Assembly: GCF_902506065.1 (NCBI RefSeq)
Contig: NZ_LR732912.1
Coordinates: forward strand, 1,162,387-1,226,386
Length of the DNA: 64,000 bases
Direction: 5' to 3'
Source: Arthrobacter sp. 9V
GTDB taxonomy: Bacteria; Actinomycetota; Actinomycetes; Actinomycetales; Micrococcaceae
Positions within the stretch are counted from its first letter, which is position 1. Each line of letters starts with the position of its first letter. Under the pieces are notes generated by a model. That model did no database searches. It had not been told where the DNA came from and saw only the letters and a list, made by a program, of their open reading frames with translations. Positions 49,721-58,942 of this stretch are shown here, piece by piece. Made by a program: the position numbers and the translations under genes.

Positions 49721-50080
49721 ATGGCTAAGATCAAGAAGGGTGACCTCGTTCAGGTCATCACCGGCGCCAAGCAGGAACGTGGCGGCGACCGCGGCAAGCA
49801 GGGCAAGGTCCTGCGCGTATTCCCTGACACCAACCGCGTGCTGGTAGAGGGAATCAACCGCGTCACCAAGCACACCAAGGTCGGTCAGTCGCAGCGCGGC
49901 ACCAAGACCGGTGGCATCGAGGTTGTTGAAGCCCCGATCCACGTTTCCAACGTTGCTTTGGTTGACCCGTCGACCAAGAAGCCGACCCGTGTTGGTTTCC
50001 GTCTCGACACCGTTGAGAAGGATGGCGCTACCAAGACCGTCCGTATCCGCGTGTCCAAGGCCACCGGGAAGGACATCTAA
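49721..50080 (+). CDS. rplX: 50S ribosomal protein L24
   Basis: 119 aa. A KOW motif ([27 protein letters not shown]) and the [14 protein letters not shown] segment identify it. Its stop shares one base with the rplE start (TAATG). Confidence 0.96.
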   Translation: MAKIKKGDLVQVITGAKQERGGDRGKQGKVLRVFPDTNRVLVEGINRVTKHTKVGQSQRGTKTGGIEVVEAPIHVSNVALVDPSTKKPTRVGFRLDTVEKDGATKTVRIRVSKATGKDI

Positions 50081-50658
50081 TGACTGAGACTCTCGAGACT
50101 CCAGTAAAGATCGTTCCGCGTCTGAAGACGAAGTACGCAGAGACCATCAAGAAGTCCCTGCAGGACGAATTCAGCTACGCGAACGTCAACCAGGTTCCCC
50201 GCCTGGTGAAGGTTGTAGTGAACATGGGTGTTGGAGATGCCGCCAAGGACTCCAAGCTGATCGACGGCGCTGTCCGCGACCTCACCCTGATCACCGGCCA
50301 GAAGCCGCAGGTAACCAAGGCCCGCAAGTCGATCGCTCAGTTCAAGCTGCGCGAAGGCATGCCCATCGGTGCACACGCAACTCTGCGTGGAGACCGCATG
50401 TGGGAATTCGTGGACCGTCTGGTTTCGCTTGCACTGCCGCGTATCCGCGACTTCCGCGGCCTCAACGGCAAGCAGTTCGATGGCAACGGTAACTACACCT
50501 TCGGTCTGACCGAGCAGGTTATGTTCCACGAAATCGACCAGGATTCCATCGACCGCGTTCGCGGTATGGACATCACGGTTGTCACCACCGCCAAGACCGA
50601 TGACGAAGGCCGCGCGCTGCTCAAGGCGCTTGGTTTCCCGTTCAAGACCGAAAACTAA
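50080..50658 (+). CDS. rplE: 50S ribosomal protein L5
   Basis: 192 aa, binds 5S rRNA. Contains [13 protein letters not shown] and [14 protein letters not shown]. The gene usually followed by rpsN; here the next gene is rpsH. Confidence 0.97.
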   Translation: MTETLETPVKIVPRLKTKYAETIKKSLQDEFSYANVNQVPRLVKVVVNMGVGDAAKDSKLIDGAVRDLTLITGQKPQVTKARKSIAQFKLREGMPIGAHATLRGDRMWEFVDRLVSLALPRIRDFRGLNGKQFDGNGNYTFGLTEQVMFHEIDQDSIDRVRGMDITVVTTAKTDDEGRALLKALGFPFKTEN

Positions 50659-50736
50659 CTACGTGACAGGTCCGTCCGCGCAGGCTCCTAAGAGCAGGCG
50701 CAGCGGAAACCGGTACGAGGAAGGGCTATAGCCCAA

Positions 50737-51135
50737 ATGACAATGACAGATCCTGTCGCAGACATGCTCACGCGTCTGCGCAATGCAAACTCGGCATACC
50801 ACGACACCGTGTCCATGCCGTACAGCAAACTGAAGGCACGCGTTGCTGACATCCTTAAGGCAGAAGGCTACATTGCCGGCTGGAAGGAAGAAGACGCCGA
50901 GGTTGGCAAGAAGCTGACCATCGACCTGAAGTTCGGTCCGAACCGCGAGCGTTCCATCGCTGGCGTCCGCCGCATCTCCAAGCCGGGCCTCCGCGTTTAC
51001 GCGAAGTCCACCAACCTGCCGCACGTGCTGGGTGGCCTGGGTATCGCAATCCTGTCCACCTCTTCCGGCCTCCTGACTGACAAGCAGGCCGGCAAGAAGG
51101 GCGTGGGCGGCGAAGTCCTCGCGTACGTCTGGTAA
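50737..51135 (+). CDS. rpsH: 30S ribosomal protein S8
   Basis: 132 aa, starts [18 protein letters not shown]. The C-terminal signature [20 protein letters not shown] is complete. Only 78 bp separate it from rplE, with no room for rpsN. Confidence 0.97.
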   Translation: MTMTDPVADMLTRLRNANSAYHDTVSMPYSKLKARVADILKAEGYIAGWKEEDAEVGKKLTIDLKFGPNRERSIAGVRRISKPGLRVYAKSTNLPHVLGGLGIAILSTSSGLLTDKQAGKKGVGGEVLAYVW

Positions 51136-51153
51136 CGGGAAAGGAAGAGAATA

Positions 51154-51690
51154 ATGTCACGTATTGGACGTCTCCCCATCACCGTTCCTGCCGGAGTTGA
51201 GGTCAAGCTCGATGGCTCCGTCATCAGCGTCAAAGGTGCCAAAGGCGAGCTGAGCCACACTGTGGCCAGCCCGATCGAGGTTACCCAGGAAGAGAACACT
51301 CTCACGGTCACCCGCCCGAACGACGAGCGCAACTCGCGTTCGCTGCACGGCCTGACCCGCACCCTGATCGCCAACATGATCCAGGGCGTTACCGAGGGCT
51401 ACGAGAAGAAGCTTGAAATCGTTGGTACTGGTTACCGCGTTCAGGCCAAGGGTTCTGACCTGGAGTTCGCTCTGGGCTACAGCCACCCTGTCAGCGTCTC
51501 TGCACCCGAAGGCATCACCTTCGTAGTAGAGGGTCCGACCAAGCTCTCTGTTGCGGGTATCAACAAGCAGCAGGTCGGCGAGGTTGCTGCCAACATTCGC
51601 AAGCTGCGCAAGCCTGACCCCTACAAGGGCAAGGGTGTCCGTTACGCCGGCGAAGTCATCCGCCGCAAGGTCGGAAAGGCTGGTAAGTAA
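51154..51690 (+). CDS. rplF: 50S ribosomal protein L6
   Basis: 178 aa with two alpha/beta repeats. Begins [17 protein letters not shown] and ends with [19 protein letters not shown], the L6 signature. Confidence 0.97.
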   Translation: MSRIGRLPITVPAGVEVKLDGSVISVKGAKGELSHTVASPIEVTQEENTLTVTRPNDERNSRSLHGLTRTLIANMIQGVTEGYEKKLEIVGTGYRVQAKGSDLEFALGYSHPVSVSAPEGITFVVEGPTKLSVAGINKQQVGEVAANIRKLRKPDPYKGKGVRYAGEVIRRKVGKAGK

Positions 51691-51693
51691 ACC

Positions 51694-52077
51694 ATGGCCA
51701 TCGCAATTAACAAGAAGCGTTCGAACAAGAGCAAGTCTGCTGCACGCAGCCGTCGCCAGCTTCGTATCCGCAAGCGCATCACCGGTACGGCTGTACGTCC
51801 TCGTCTGGTCGTCAACCGTTCGGCACGTCACGTATTCGTCCAGGTTGTCGATGACAGCAAGGGTGTAACCGTGGCTTACGCTTCCACCCTGGAAGCTGAC
51901 CTCCGCGCATTTGACGGAGACAAGACTGCCAAGGCCAAGCGCGTCGGCGAGCTCGTTGCCGAGCGTGCCAAGGCTGCAGGCGTCGAGGCTGTTGTCTTCG
52001 ACCGTGGCGGTAACAAGTACCACGGCCGCATCGCCGCCGTCGCTGACGGTGCTCGCGAAGGTGGGCTGGCACTGTGA
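51694..52077 (+). CDS. rplR: 50S ribosomal protein L18
   Basis: 127 aa, 5S rRNA binder. Contains [20 protein letters not shown] and the end [24 protein letters not shown]. Its stop overlaps rpsE (GTGA). Confidence 0.97.
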   Translation: MAIAINKKRSNKSKSAARSRRQLRIRKRITGTAVRPRLVVNRSARHVFVQVVDDSKGVTVAYASTLEADLRAFDGDKTAKAKRVGELVAERAKAAGVEAVVFDRGGNKYHGRIAAVADGAREGGLAL

Positions 52078-52778
52078 CCGTTGAAAATAACGAAAAGGAC
52101 ATTCAGGTGACTGAAGCTGTAGCTGCTGAAGCAACTGAGACCGCTCCCGCTACCGATGACCGCCGCGGCGGACGTCGTGGCGAGCGCGGCGACCGTGGCC
52201 AGGGCCGCGGCGACCGTGGTGGCCGTGGTGGCCGCGACGGCGGTCGTGAGGCTGAGAAGAGCCAGTTCGTAGAGCGCGTTGTCACCATCAACCGCGTTGC
52301 CAAGGTCGTCAAGGGTGGTCGTCGCTTCAGCTTCACCGCTCTGGTCGTCGTCGGTGACGGCAACGGTATGGTCGGCGTTGGCTACGGCAAGGCCAAGGAA
52401 GTTCCCGCGGCTATCGCAAAGGGTGTTGAAGAGGCCAAGAAGTCCTTCTTCCGCGTTCCCCGCGTTGGCAGCACCATCCCGCACCGTGTGCAGGGTGAGG
52501 CCGCTGCAGGTGTAGTCCTGCTGCGTCCGGCTTCCGCCGGTACCGGTGTTATCGCCGGTGGTCCGGTCCGCGCGGTATTGGAGTGCGTGGGTATCCACGA
52601 CATCCTCTCCAAGTCGCTCGGTTCCTCAAACGCGATCAACATCGTTCACGCGACTGTTGCCGCTCTGAAGCAGCTCGAAGAGCCCGCTTCCGTGGCTGCC
52701 CGCCGTGGCCTGCCGCTGGATGAGGTTGCTCCTGCTGCTCTGGTGCGCGCGCTCCAGAACCAGAAGGCAGGTGTTTAG
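52074..52778 (+). CDS. rpsE: 30S ribosomal protein S5 with RG-rich N-terminal extension
   Basis: 234 aa against about 166 in E. coli. Residues 1-29 are acidic/Ala-rich. Residues 30-58 form a run of Arg-Gly and Asp-Arg-Gly repeats ([20 protein letters not shown] is the first part). The double-stranded RNA-binding S5 domain then begins at about 64 ([20 protein letters not shown]). GTG at 52074 coupled to rplR. Confidence 0.96.
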   Translation: MTVENNEKDIQVTEAVAAEATETAPATDDRRGGRRGERGDRGQGRGDRGGRGGRDGGREAEKSQFVERVVTINRVAKVVKGGRRFSFTALVVVGDGNGMVGVGYGKAKEVPAAIAKGVEEAKKSFFRVPRVGSTIPHRVQGEAAAGVVLLRPASAGTGVIAGGPVRAVLECVGIHDILSKSLGSSNAINIVHATVAALKQLEEPASVAARRGLPLDEVAPAALVRALQNQKAGV

Positions 52779-52780
52779 TC

Positions 52781-52987
52781 ATGGCTAAGAACCTGACTCC
52801 CTCCGACGCCAAGTTGGAGATCACCCAGATCAAGGGCGTCATTGGCGCCAAGCAGAACCAGAAGGCTACCCTTCGGTCCCTCGGCCTGAAGCGCATCGGA
52901 CACACCGTTGTCCGCAACGCTGACGCCGTGACTGTTGGCATGCTGAACACGGTTCCGCACCTCGTGAATGTAGAGGAGGCGAAGTAA
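52781..52987 (+). CDS. rpmD: 50S ribosomal protein L30
   Basis: 68 aa. Contains [21 protein letters not shown] and HTVVRN. Its stop shares one base with the rplO start. Confidence 0.96.
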   Translation: MAKNLTPSDAKLEITQIKGVIGAKQNQKATLRSLGLKRIGHTVVRNADAVTVGMLNTVPHLVNVEEAK

Positions 52988-53469
52988 TGGCAGAGAACAA
53001 GACCGCCGAAGAGACTGCTGAGAAGCAGCACGCTCTGAAGGTCCACCACCTGCGCCCCGCCCCGGGTGCCAAGACAGCCAAGACCCGTGTTGGTCGTGGT
53101 GAAGGCTCCAAGGGTAAGACCGCTGGTCGTGGTACCAAGGGTACGAAGGCCCGCTACCAGGTAAAGGCTGGCTTTGCCGGCGGCCAGCTGCCGCTGCACA
53201 TGCGCCTGCCGAAGCTGCGCGGCTTCAAGAACCCGTTCCGGGTTGAGTTCCAGGTTGTCAACCTGGAGAAGCTCAACGAGCTGTTCCCGGAAGGTGGCGT
53301 TGTCACCGTCGAGTCCTTGGTTGAGAAGGGTGCCGTTCGCAAGAACCAGCCCGTGAAGGTGCTGGGCACCGGCGACATCACCGTCAAGGTTGACGTCACC
53401 GCCCACGCATTCTCTTCCAGCGCTTCGGAAAAGATTGCTGCAGCAGGCGGAACCACCACTGCGCTCTAG
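52987..53469 (+). CDS. rplO: 50S ribosomal protein L15
   Basis: 160 aa. Signature segments are [30 protein letters not shown] (first half) and [19 protein letters not shown] short charged N-terminal extension is normal for actinobacteria. Confidence 0.97.
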   Translation: MAENKTAEETAEKQHALKVHHLRPAPGAKTAKTRVGRGEGSKGKTAGRGTKGTKARYQVKAGFAGGQLPLHMRLPKLRGFKNPFRVEFQVVNLEKLNELFPEGGVVTVESLVEKGAVRKNQPVKVLGTGDITVKVDVTAHAFSSSASEKIAAAGGTTTAL

Positions 53470-53501
53470 TAGCCAGTGGGGCTGATGCCCGTTGAAAAAG
53501 G

Positions 53502-53545
53502 ATCCCGGTATGCGGGGCTTCGGCCCTGTATACCGGGATTTTTTG
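53502..53545 (+). terminator. Intrinsic terminator after rplO
   Basis: ATCCCGGTAT (53502-53511) pairs with ATACCGGGAT (53530-53539), closed by a smaller GGGGC/GGCCC inner stem and followed by TTTTTT. It separates rplO from secY. Confidence 0.9.
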
Positions 53546-53564
53546 CGTGATTGTTGACTCTCGA

Positions 53565-53595
53565 TTATTCCGAGGGCGTCACAAGCGGTTAGACT
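53565..53595 (+). promoter_or_regulatory. Candidate secY promoter
   Basis: TTATTC-19-TAGACT. The -10 equals that of the tRNA-Trp, rpsL and tuf candidates; the -35 is weak. A TTGACT further up (53554) is 30 bp away and does not fit. Confidence 0.35.
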
Positions 53596-53654
53596 CGGTT
53601 GTTGGGTTTCATTGATCCAATCCACATCCTTGTACTTTCTACTCAGGAGGACGC

Positions 53655-54965
53655 TTGCTAAGCGCATTCGGCCGGGCGTTTCGGACGCCTGATTTGCGAC
53701 GCAAGTTGTTGTTCACGCTGGGAATCATCACAATCTTCCGCTTGGGAGCTTTCATCCCCTCGCCTGGTGTGAACTACCAGAATGTCCAGCAATGCTTGAA
53801 CACCGGTGACACCTCGCAGGGCATCTACCAGCTGGTGAACTTGTTCAGCGGCGGCGCGTTGCTGCAGGTTTCAGTGTTTGCCTTGGGCATCATGCCCTAC
53901 ATCACGGCGAGCATCATTGTGCAGCTGCTCCGGGTAGTCATTCCCCGGTTCCAGCTGCTCTATGAAGAAGGCGCCTCCGGTCAGTCAAAGTTGACGCAGT
54001 ACACCCGGTACCTCACCATCGCCCTCGGCCTGCTGAACGCCACCACCCTGGTGTCGCTGGCCCGATCCGGTCAGTTGCTTCCGGGCTGTAACCTGCCCAT
54101 CATCCCTGATGAGAGCATCATCACCACCATCCTCATCATCATCACCTTGACGGCCGGCACCGGCCTCATCATGTGGATGGGTGAGCTGGTCACCGAAAAG
54201 GGTGTGGGCAACGGCATGTCGCTGCTGATCTTCACCTCGATCGCTGCAAGCTTCCCCGGCTCGCTGGGTTCCATCTGGACGTCAAAGGGCCCGGGAACGT
54301 TCTTCATCGTTCTGGCCGTGGGGCTGCTTACCGTGGCCTTGGTGGTCTTTGTGGAGCAGTCGCAGCGCCGTGTTCCCGTTCAGTACGCCAAACGGATGAT
54401 CGGACGCCGCACAGTCGGCGGCACCAGCACGTATATTCCCATCAAGGTGAACATGGCCGGCGTCGTGCCTGTCATCTTCGCTTCCTCCATGCTGTACCTG
54501 CCCGGGCTGATTTCGCAGTTCAACCAGCCGGCGCCAGGGGAGCAGATGGCCCCGTGGGTTGAGTGGATCAACAACAACCTCACCCGTGGCGACCACCCCA
54601 TCTACATGGCACTCTATTTCGCCATGATTGTGTTCTTCACCTACTTCTACGTAGCCATCACCTTCAACCCTGAAGAAGTGTCGGACAACATGAAGAAGTA
54701 CGGCGGGTTTATTCCGGGCATCCGGGCGGGTAAACCGACCGCGGACTACCTGCAGTACGTGCTTTCCAGGATCACCTTGCCTGGAGCCCTCTACTTGGGC
54801 TTCGTGGCATTGATTCCTTTGGTTGCACTCGTCCTGATCAACGCCAACCAGAACTTCCCGTTCGGTGGCACATCAATTCTGATCATGGTGGGTGTTGGCT
54901 TGGAGACCGTCAAGCAGATTGATGCGCAGCTACAACAACGTCACTACGAAGGGCTTTTGCGATGA
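53655..54965 (+). CDS. secY: Preprotein translocase subunit SecY
   Basis: The 436-aa ten-helix channel protein. Visible are the N-terminal FGRAFRTPDLRRKLLFTL, the GMSLLIFTSIAASFP segment and the cytoplasmic loop FNPEEVSDNMKKYGGFIPGIRAG. TTG at 53655, directly after AGGAGGACGC. Its stop overlaps adk (ATGA). Confidence 0.97.
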   Translation: MLSAFGRAFRTPDLRRKLLFTLGIITIFRLGAFIPSPGVNYQNVQQCLNTGDTSQGIYQLVNLFSGGALLQVSVFALGIMPYITASIIVQLLRVVIPRFQLLYEEGASGQSKLTQYTRYLTIALGLLNATTLVSLARSGQLLPGCNLPIIPDESIITTILIIITLTAGTGLIMWMGELVTEKGVGNGMSLLIFTSIAASFPGSLGSIWTSKGPGTFFIVLAVGLLTVALVVFVEQSQRRVPVQYAKRMIGRRTVGGTSTYIPIKVNMAGVVPVIFASSMLYLPGLISQFNQPAPGEQMAPWVEWINNNLTRGDHPIYMALYFAMIVFFTYFYVAITFNPEEVSDNMKKYGGFIPGIRAGKPTADYLQYVLSRITLPGALYLGFVALIPLVALVLINANQNFPFGGTSILIMVGVGLETVKQIDAQLQQRHYEGLLR

Positions 54966-55540
54966 CGAGAATGCTGATCATTGGACCTCCCGGTTCGGGC
55001 AAGGGTACACAGGCTGAGCGGATTTCCGAGCGCCTCGGCGTAGTCGCCATCTCCACCGGCGACATCTTCCGTGCCAACGTCAAGGGCGAAACGCCTTTGG
55101 GCATTGAAGCCAAGAAGTACATGGATGCCGGCGACTTCGTTCCGGACAGCGTCACGAACAACATGGTTCGCGACCGACTGAGCCAGAGCGACGTCGAGAA
55201 CGGCTTCCTGCTGGACGGTTACCCGCGCACCACCGCACAGGTTGACTACCTGGACCAGATCCTCGCTGAGGGTGAGCAGGAGCTCGACGTCGTGCTCCAG
55301 CTGACCGCTGATGATGAAGAGCTGGTAGCCCGCCTCCTTGGCCGTGCCAAGGAAACGGGCCGTTCGGATGACAACGAAACCGTCATCCGTCACCGTCTGG
55401 ATCTCTACCACGAGCAGACAGAGGCAGTCGTGGCCAAGTACGCCGAGCGTGGCATCCTCACGCAGGTTGATGGCATCGGCGGTATCGATGAAGTTACCGA
55501 CCGTGTGCTGACGGCCATCGAGTCAGCCAAGGCTGTTTAG
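54962..55540 (+). CDS. adk: Adenylate kinase
   Basis: 192 aa, a short-lid form. The P-loop is GPPGSGKGTQAERI, the substrate segment LDGYPRTTAQVDYLDQ. It lacks the zinc-type LID of Bacillus-like enzymes. Interconverts AMP and ATP to 2 ADP. Translationally coupled to secY. Confidence 0.97.
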   Translation: MTRMLIIGPPGSGKGTQAERISERLGVVAISTGDIFRANVKGETPLGIEAKKYMDAGDFVPDSVTNNMVRDRLSQSDVENGFLLDGYPRTTAQVDYLDQILAEGEQELDVVLQLTADDEELVARLLGRAKETGRSDDNETVIRHRLDLYHEQTEAVVAKYAERGILTQVDGIGGIDEVTDRVLTAIESAKAV

Positions 55541-55580
55541 TAGTTCTCCACATAGCCGTTCATCCGGCGTTGGAGTGAGG

Positions 55581-55619
55581 GGTGTGTCCCGTACTGTGAG
55601 TGCGGGACGCACCCTTTTC
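55581..55619 (+). terminator. Terminator between adk and map
   Basis: GGTGTGTCCCG pairs with CGGGACGCACC (one wobble), followed by CTTTTCC. It means that map is probably transcribed separately. Confidence 0.7.
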
Positions 55620-55723
55620 CTTTTCCACCCAGCATCTGAATTTCGGCCACGCTTCCCGGTACGGGAAAATGGTTGAAGCAGGGGGCCGGTTCGGCCTCTA
55701 CAGCAAACCTTCCAGAGGAGATC

Positions 55724-56551
55724 ATGGCGTTCGGTCAGCCCCGCATTGAATACAAAACCAACGAGCAGATGCGCACCATGCACCAGGCCGGCCTTGTGCT
55801 GAGCCGTGCACTCGACGCTGCCGTTGCGGCGGCCAAGCCGGGTGTCACCACCAAGGACCTGGACGACGTCTTCGCCGCGGTGCTCAATGATGCCGGAGCA
55901 AAATCCAACTTCCTCGGGTACCACGGCTTCCCGGCCACCATCTGCACTTCGGTCAATGAGGAAGTGGTCCACGGCATCCCGGGCGGCAAGGTCCTCAATG
56001 ATGGCGACATCATCTCCATTGACGGAGGCTGCATAGTTGACGGTTGGCATTCCGACTCCGCCAGGACCGTGATAGTGGGTACCGCGGATCCGGAAGACCA
56101 GCGTCTCTCCGACGTGACTGAAGCAGCTATGTGGCGCGGCATTGCAGCACTCGCCAAGGGCAAGTTTGTGGGCGACATCGGAAACGCAATTGATGACTAC
56201 GTTTCCTCGGTCCCAGGGAAGCCGTTGGGCATCCTGGAAGACTACGTGGGCCACGGCATCGGCTCCGAGATGCACATGGCCCCGGACGTCTTGAACTATC
56301 GGACCGGCCACCGTGGCCCCAAGATCCGGCCCGGCCTGTGCCTGGCCATTGAACCCATGCTGGTCCGTGGTGACATCGAGACCGCAACACTGGACGACGA
56401 CTGGACTGTGGTGACCACCGACGGCAAGCGGTCCTGCCAGTGGGAGCATTCCGTGGCTGTCCATGACAAGGGCATCTGGGTGCTGTCCGCCCCGGATGGA
56501 GGCGCCGGGCAGCTGGCGCCGCTCGGCGTCGTGCCCGTGCCTATCCCGTAA
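55724..56551 (+). CDS. map: Methionine aminopeptidase, type I
   Basis: 275 aa. Removes the initiator methionine from new proteins. Metal-binding segments are SIDGGCIVDGWHSDSA (two Asp ligands) and GHGIGSEMHM (His), with Glu ligands in AIEPML and WEHSVAV. ATG at 55724 follows AGAGGAG; the longer open frame is rejected. No N-terminal SH3-like zinc extension. Confidence 0.95.
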   Translation: MAFGQPRIEYKTNEQMRTMHQAGLVLSRALDAAVAAAKPGVTTKDLDDVFAAVLNDAGAKSNFLGYHGFPATICTSVNEEVVHGIPGGKVLNDGDIISIDGGCIVDGWHSDSARTVIVGTADPEDQRLSDVTEAAMWRGIAALAKGKFVGDIGNAIDDYVSSVPGKPLGILEDYVGHGIGSEMHMAPDVLNYRTGHRGPKIRPGLCLAIEPMLVRGDIETATLDDDWTVVTTDGKRSCQWEHSVAVHDKGIWVLSAPDGGAGQLAPLGVVPVPIP

Positions 56552-56563
56552 CAACTGCAAGAG

Positions 56564-56599
56564 AAGAGCCGGGCCGCAAAAGCAGCCCGGCTCTTTCTT
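56564..56599. terminator. Bidirectional terminator between map and the ABC transporter
   Basis: AAGAGCCGGGC pairs perfectly with GCCCGGCTCTT around a 10-nt loop, followed by TCTT on the plus strand. It separates convergent genes. Confidence 0.85.
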
Positions 56600-56622
56600 G
56601 TTCTGAAGCGGTTCCGAAGCGG

Positions 56623-57969
56623 TTATGCCTTCAGCTTGGGCTTCACATCCTTGGTGTAAATGCCCTCAAGGGTTTTCTTCAGCTCGGTCATGGTTGCTTG
56701 TACGTCGCCTTGTTGCGTGAGGATCTTGGCCGCTGACTTTGCCATTTCCTGATCGGCACCCGGCAGGAATACCCGTGCGTTGTCCTGGACCTTGGTTGCC
56801 GCCAGTTGATCCATGGCCGTCTTGATCTGTGGTGTTGTTGCAAGGACGGACGACATGTCGGCAGAGAGCCTGGTGGGCATGTAGCCGGTGGCTGCCGAGA
56901 AAGCGGCCGTGTTCTCTGGCTCAGTCATGAACTTGAGGAACGTCGCTGCGGCCAGCTGTTCTTCCTTGCTGATGCCGCTGGGAATGCCCAGGCCGGCACC
57001 GCCCGTGGGGCAGACTCCGCTGGGTGCCTCCGGGCCGCCGGGCAGGAAACCGACTCCCACGTTGAACTTGGCCGCCTTCAAGACGCCCAACAGAGAGCCA
57101 GTGGAGGAAATAGTGGACGAAGTGATCCCGGCGGCGAAGTCGTCTGCCGCTTCTTTGGAGGAGACGCCGGCCCAGCCGTCCTTGTAGATCGAATCCTGCG
57201 CCCACTGCAGCGCGGCCACGGACTGAGGAGAGTCACAGGTGATATCCCAATCCTTGGACCAGCTGCCACCCCAGCCCCAGAGGTTGTTCTGCAGGGTCCA
57301 GCCGGCGTAACCGGCAAGGGCAGGGTAGATGTATGCGTACTGCGCGCCCGAGGTGGCCTTCAGCTTAGGTGCCCACTCTGCGAACTCCTGCCATGTGGCA
57401 GGGGCTCGGTCCGGAAGTCCGGCGGCCTTGAAATGATCCTTGTTGTAGTAGAACAGCGGCGTGGACCGGCCATAGGGGAGTGCCCACTGCTTGTCTTCGT
57501 ACTTGTAGTCATCCACCAAGGACTTCTGGAAGTCGTCGATCTTGATATCCAGCTGCTTCACCAAGCCGTCAATGGGGATGATGCTGCCGTTGGAGTAATA
57601 GCGGAACCACCAGACGTCCGAGAGGACCACCAATCCCGGCAGGCCCGTCTTGGCTGCCTGGGAGGTTTGGAACTTCTGTGCGATCTCTTCATAGTTGGCG
57701 CCGGCCGTCACCAGGTTGACTTTGATGTCAGGGAACTTGGCATGGAACTTCTCGATGATCGCCTTCTCCACGTCCTGGGACTTGCCCGGGTGGTTGGTCC
57801 AGAAGTCGATGGACGCGGCGGGCTTTACGCCGCTGAAGTCGATCGTTGTGGTGTCCACGGCCTCTGCCGTGCCCGCCGTCGATGGCCCGCCGCATGCGGC
57901 GAGGGCCGCAGCTCCGGCTCCGAGGCCTGCCAGCCCCAGGAAGTGGCGGCGGTCAAGGTTGGTGCGCAT
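56623..57969 (-). CDS. ABC transporter substrate-binding lipoprotein (UgpB-like, sugar or glycerol-phosphate type)
   Basis: A 448-aa precursor. The signal peptide carries two arginines (RRHFLGLAG) and a lipobox LAAC, so the mature protein is anchored at Cys30 and may use the Tat route. The mature part is a family-1 solute-binding protein with VNLVTAGANYEEIAQKFQ and the NLWGWGGSW segment typical of UgpB relatives. ATG at 57969 after GAGAGGAAACACC. Last of a three-gene operon with two permeases. Substrate not established. Confidence 0.88.
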   Translation of the reverse strand: MRTNLDRRHFLGLAGLGAGAAALAACGGPSTAGTAEAVDTTTIDFSGVKPAASIDFWTNHPGKSQDVEKAIIEKFHAKFPDIKVNLVTAGANYEEIAQKFQTSQAAKTGLPGLVVLSDVWWFRYYSNGSIIPIDGLVKQLDIKIDDFQKSLVDDYKYEDKQWALPYGRSTPLFYYNKDHFKAAGLPDRAPATWQEFAEWAPKLKATSGAQYAYIYPALAGYAGWTLQNNLWGWGGSWSKDWDITCDSPQSVAALQWAQDSIYKDGWAGVSSKEAADDFAAGITSSTISSTGSLLGVLKAAKFNVGVGFLPGGPEAPSGVCPTGGAGLGIPSGISKEEQLAAATFLKFMTEPENTAAFSAATGYMPTRLSADMSSVLATTPQIKTAMDQLAATKVQDNARVFLPGADQEMAKSAAKILTQQGDVQATMTELKKTLEGIYTKDVKPKLKA

Positions 57970-58021
57970 GGTGTTTCCTCTCAATAAAGTGCTTCGATGC
58001 GAATGGTGCGGTTGGAGAAGT

Positions 58022-58942
58022 TCAGCCGGTGACACTGCCTTGGGTCAGTCCGGCAACGATGTAGCGCTGGAGCGCTGCGAACACCAGCAGGATGGGAACG
58101 ATCACCAAAACCGCTCCGGCCATGAGGATTCCCCAGCCGGCGCCGTTGCCCTCGGAATTCTGCAGCAAAGTGAGGCCCACGGGCAGCGTCATGGTTTCCG
58201 GACGATCAGTGATGATGAGCGGCCAGATGTAGTCGTTCCATTCACTGACCACGGTGACCAGTGCCACCGTGGCGATCGACGGCACTGAGACCGGCACGAT
58301 GATCTGCCATAGCCGCCGCCAGTGGCCCGCTCCGTCTATTTCGGCCGCTTCCAGAATGGACGGCGGCAACGTCAGGAAATGTTGACGCAGCAGGAACGTG
58401 CCAAATGCCGTCCCCAGACCTGGCAGGATGATGCCCCACAACGTGTTCTTCCCACCCATGCCGGCGATCAGGATGTAGTTGGGCAGGATGGAGACCTGCG
58501 CGGGGACCATGAGTGCTACCAGGATCAGCACGAAGATCACGTTCTTGAACGGGAAGCGAACAAACACCAACGCGTACGCCGTCAGGATGGCCAGAATGAC
58601 CTTGATGGTGGAACCCACCACCGTGACGATCAGGCTGTTGGCAAAGAACTGTGCGAACGGAACAGTGGTCATCGCTGTGGCGTAGTTCTCCAGGTTCAAT
58701 GACTCCGGAAGGATCTTCAGGTCCATGGTGACGATCTCGCCGGGTTGCTTGAAGGAACTCAGCAACATCCAGAGCAGCGGGAGGAACACCACAAGCGTGG
58801 CGATGATCAAGGGAACGTAGCCCGTCGCTATGGTCTGGAGGACATTGGTTGCGGACAGAGGGCGCGGCCGGTCATGCTCGGCGGCCTGCCGCGGGGCCTC
58901 CCGTGCGGGATCAACGACGACGGCGGGTGAGGGCGCGCTCAT
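58022..58942 (-). CDS. ABC transporter permease (UgpE/MalG-like)
   Basis: 306 aa. A 35-residue hydrophilic start is followed by six membrane helices. The cytoplasmic EAA loop reads EAAEIDGAGHWRRLWQIIVP, the docking site for the ATPase. It overlaps the upstream permease by 4 nt (58939-58942). Confidence 0.9.
   Translation of the reverse strand: MSAPSPAVVVDPAREAPRQAAEHDRPRPLSATNVLQTIATGYVPLIIATLVVFLPLLWMLLSSFKQPGEIVTMDLKILPESLNLENYATAMTTVPFAQFFANSLIVTVVGSTIKVILAILTAYALVFVRFPFKNVIFVLILVALMVPAQVSILPNYILIAGMGGKNTLWGIILPGLGTAFGTFLLRQHFLTLPPSILEAAEIDGAGHWRRLWQIIVPVSVPSIATVALVTVVSEWNDYIWPLIITDRPETMTLPVGLTLLQNSEGNGAGWGILMAGAVLVIVPILLVFAALQRYIVAGLTQGSVTG

Noticed and set aside
53554..53559. TTGACT as -35 of secY
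   Set aside because: It is 30 bp from TAGACT, too far for a normal promoter.
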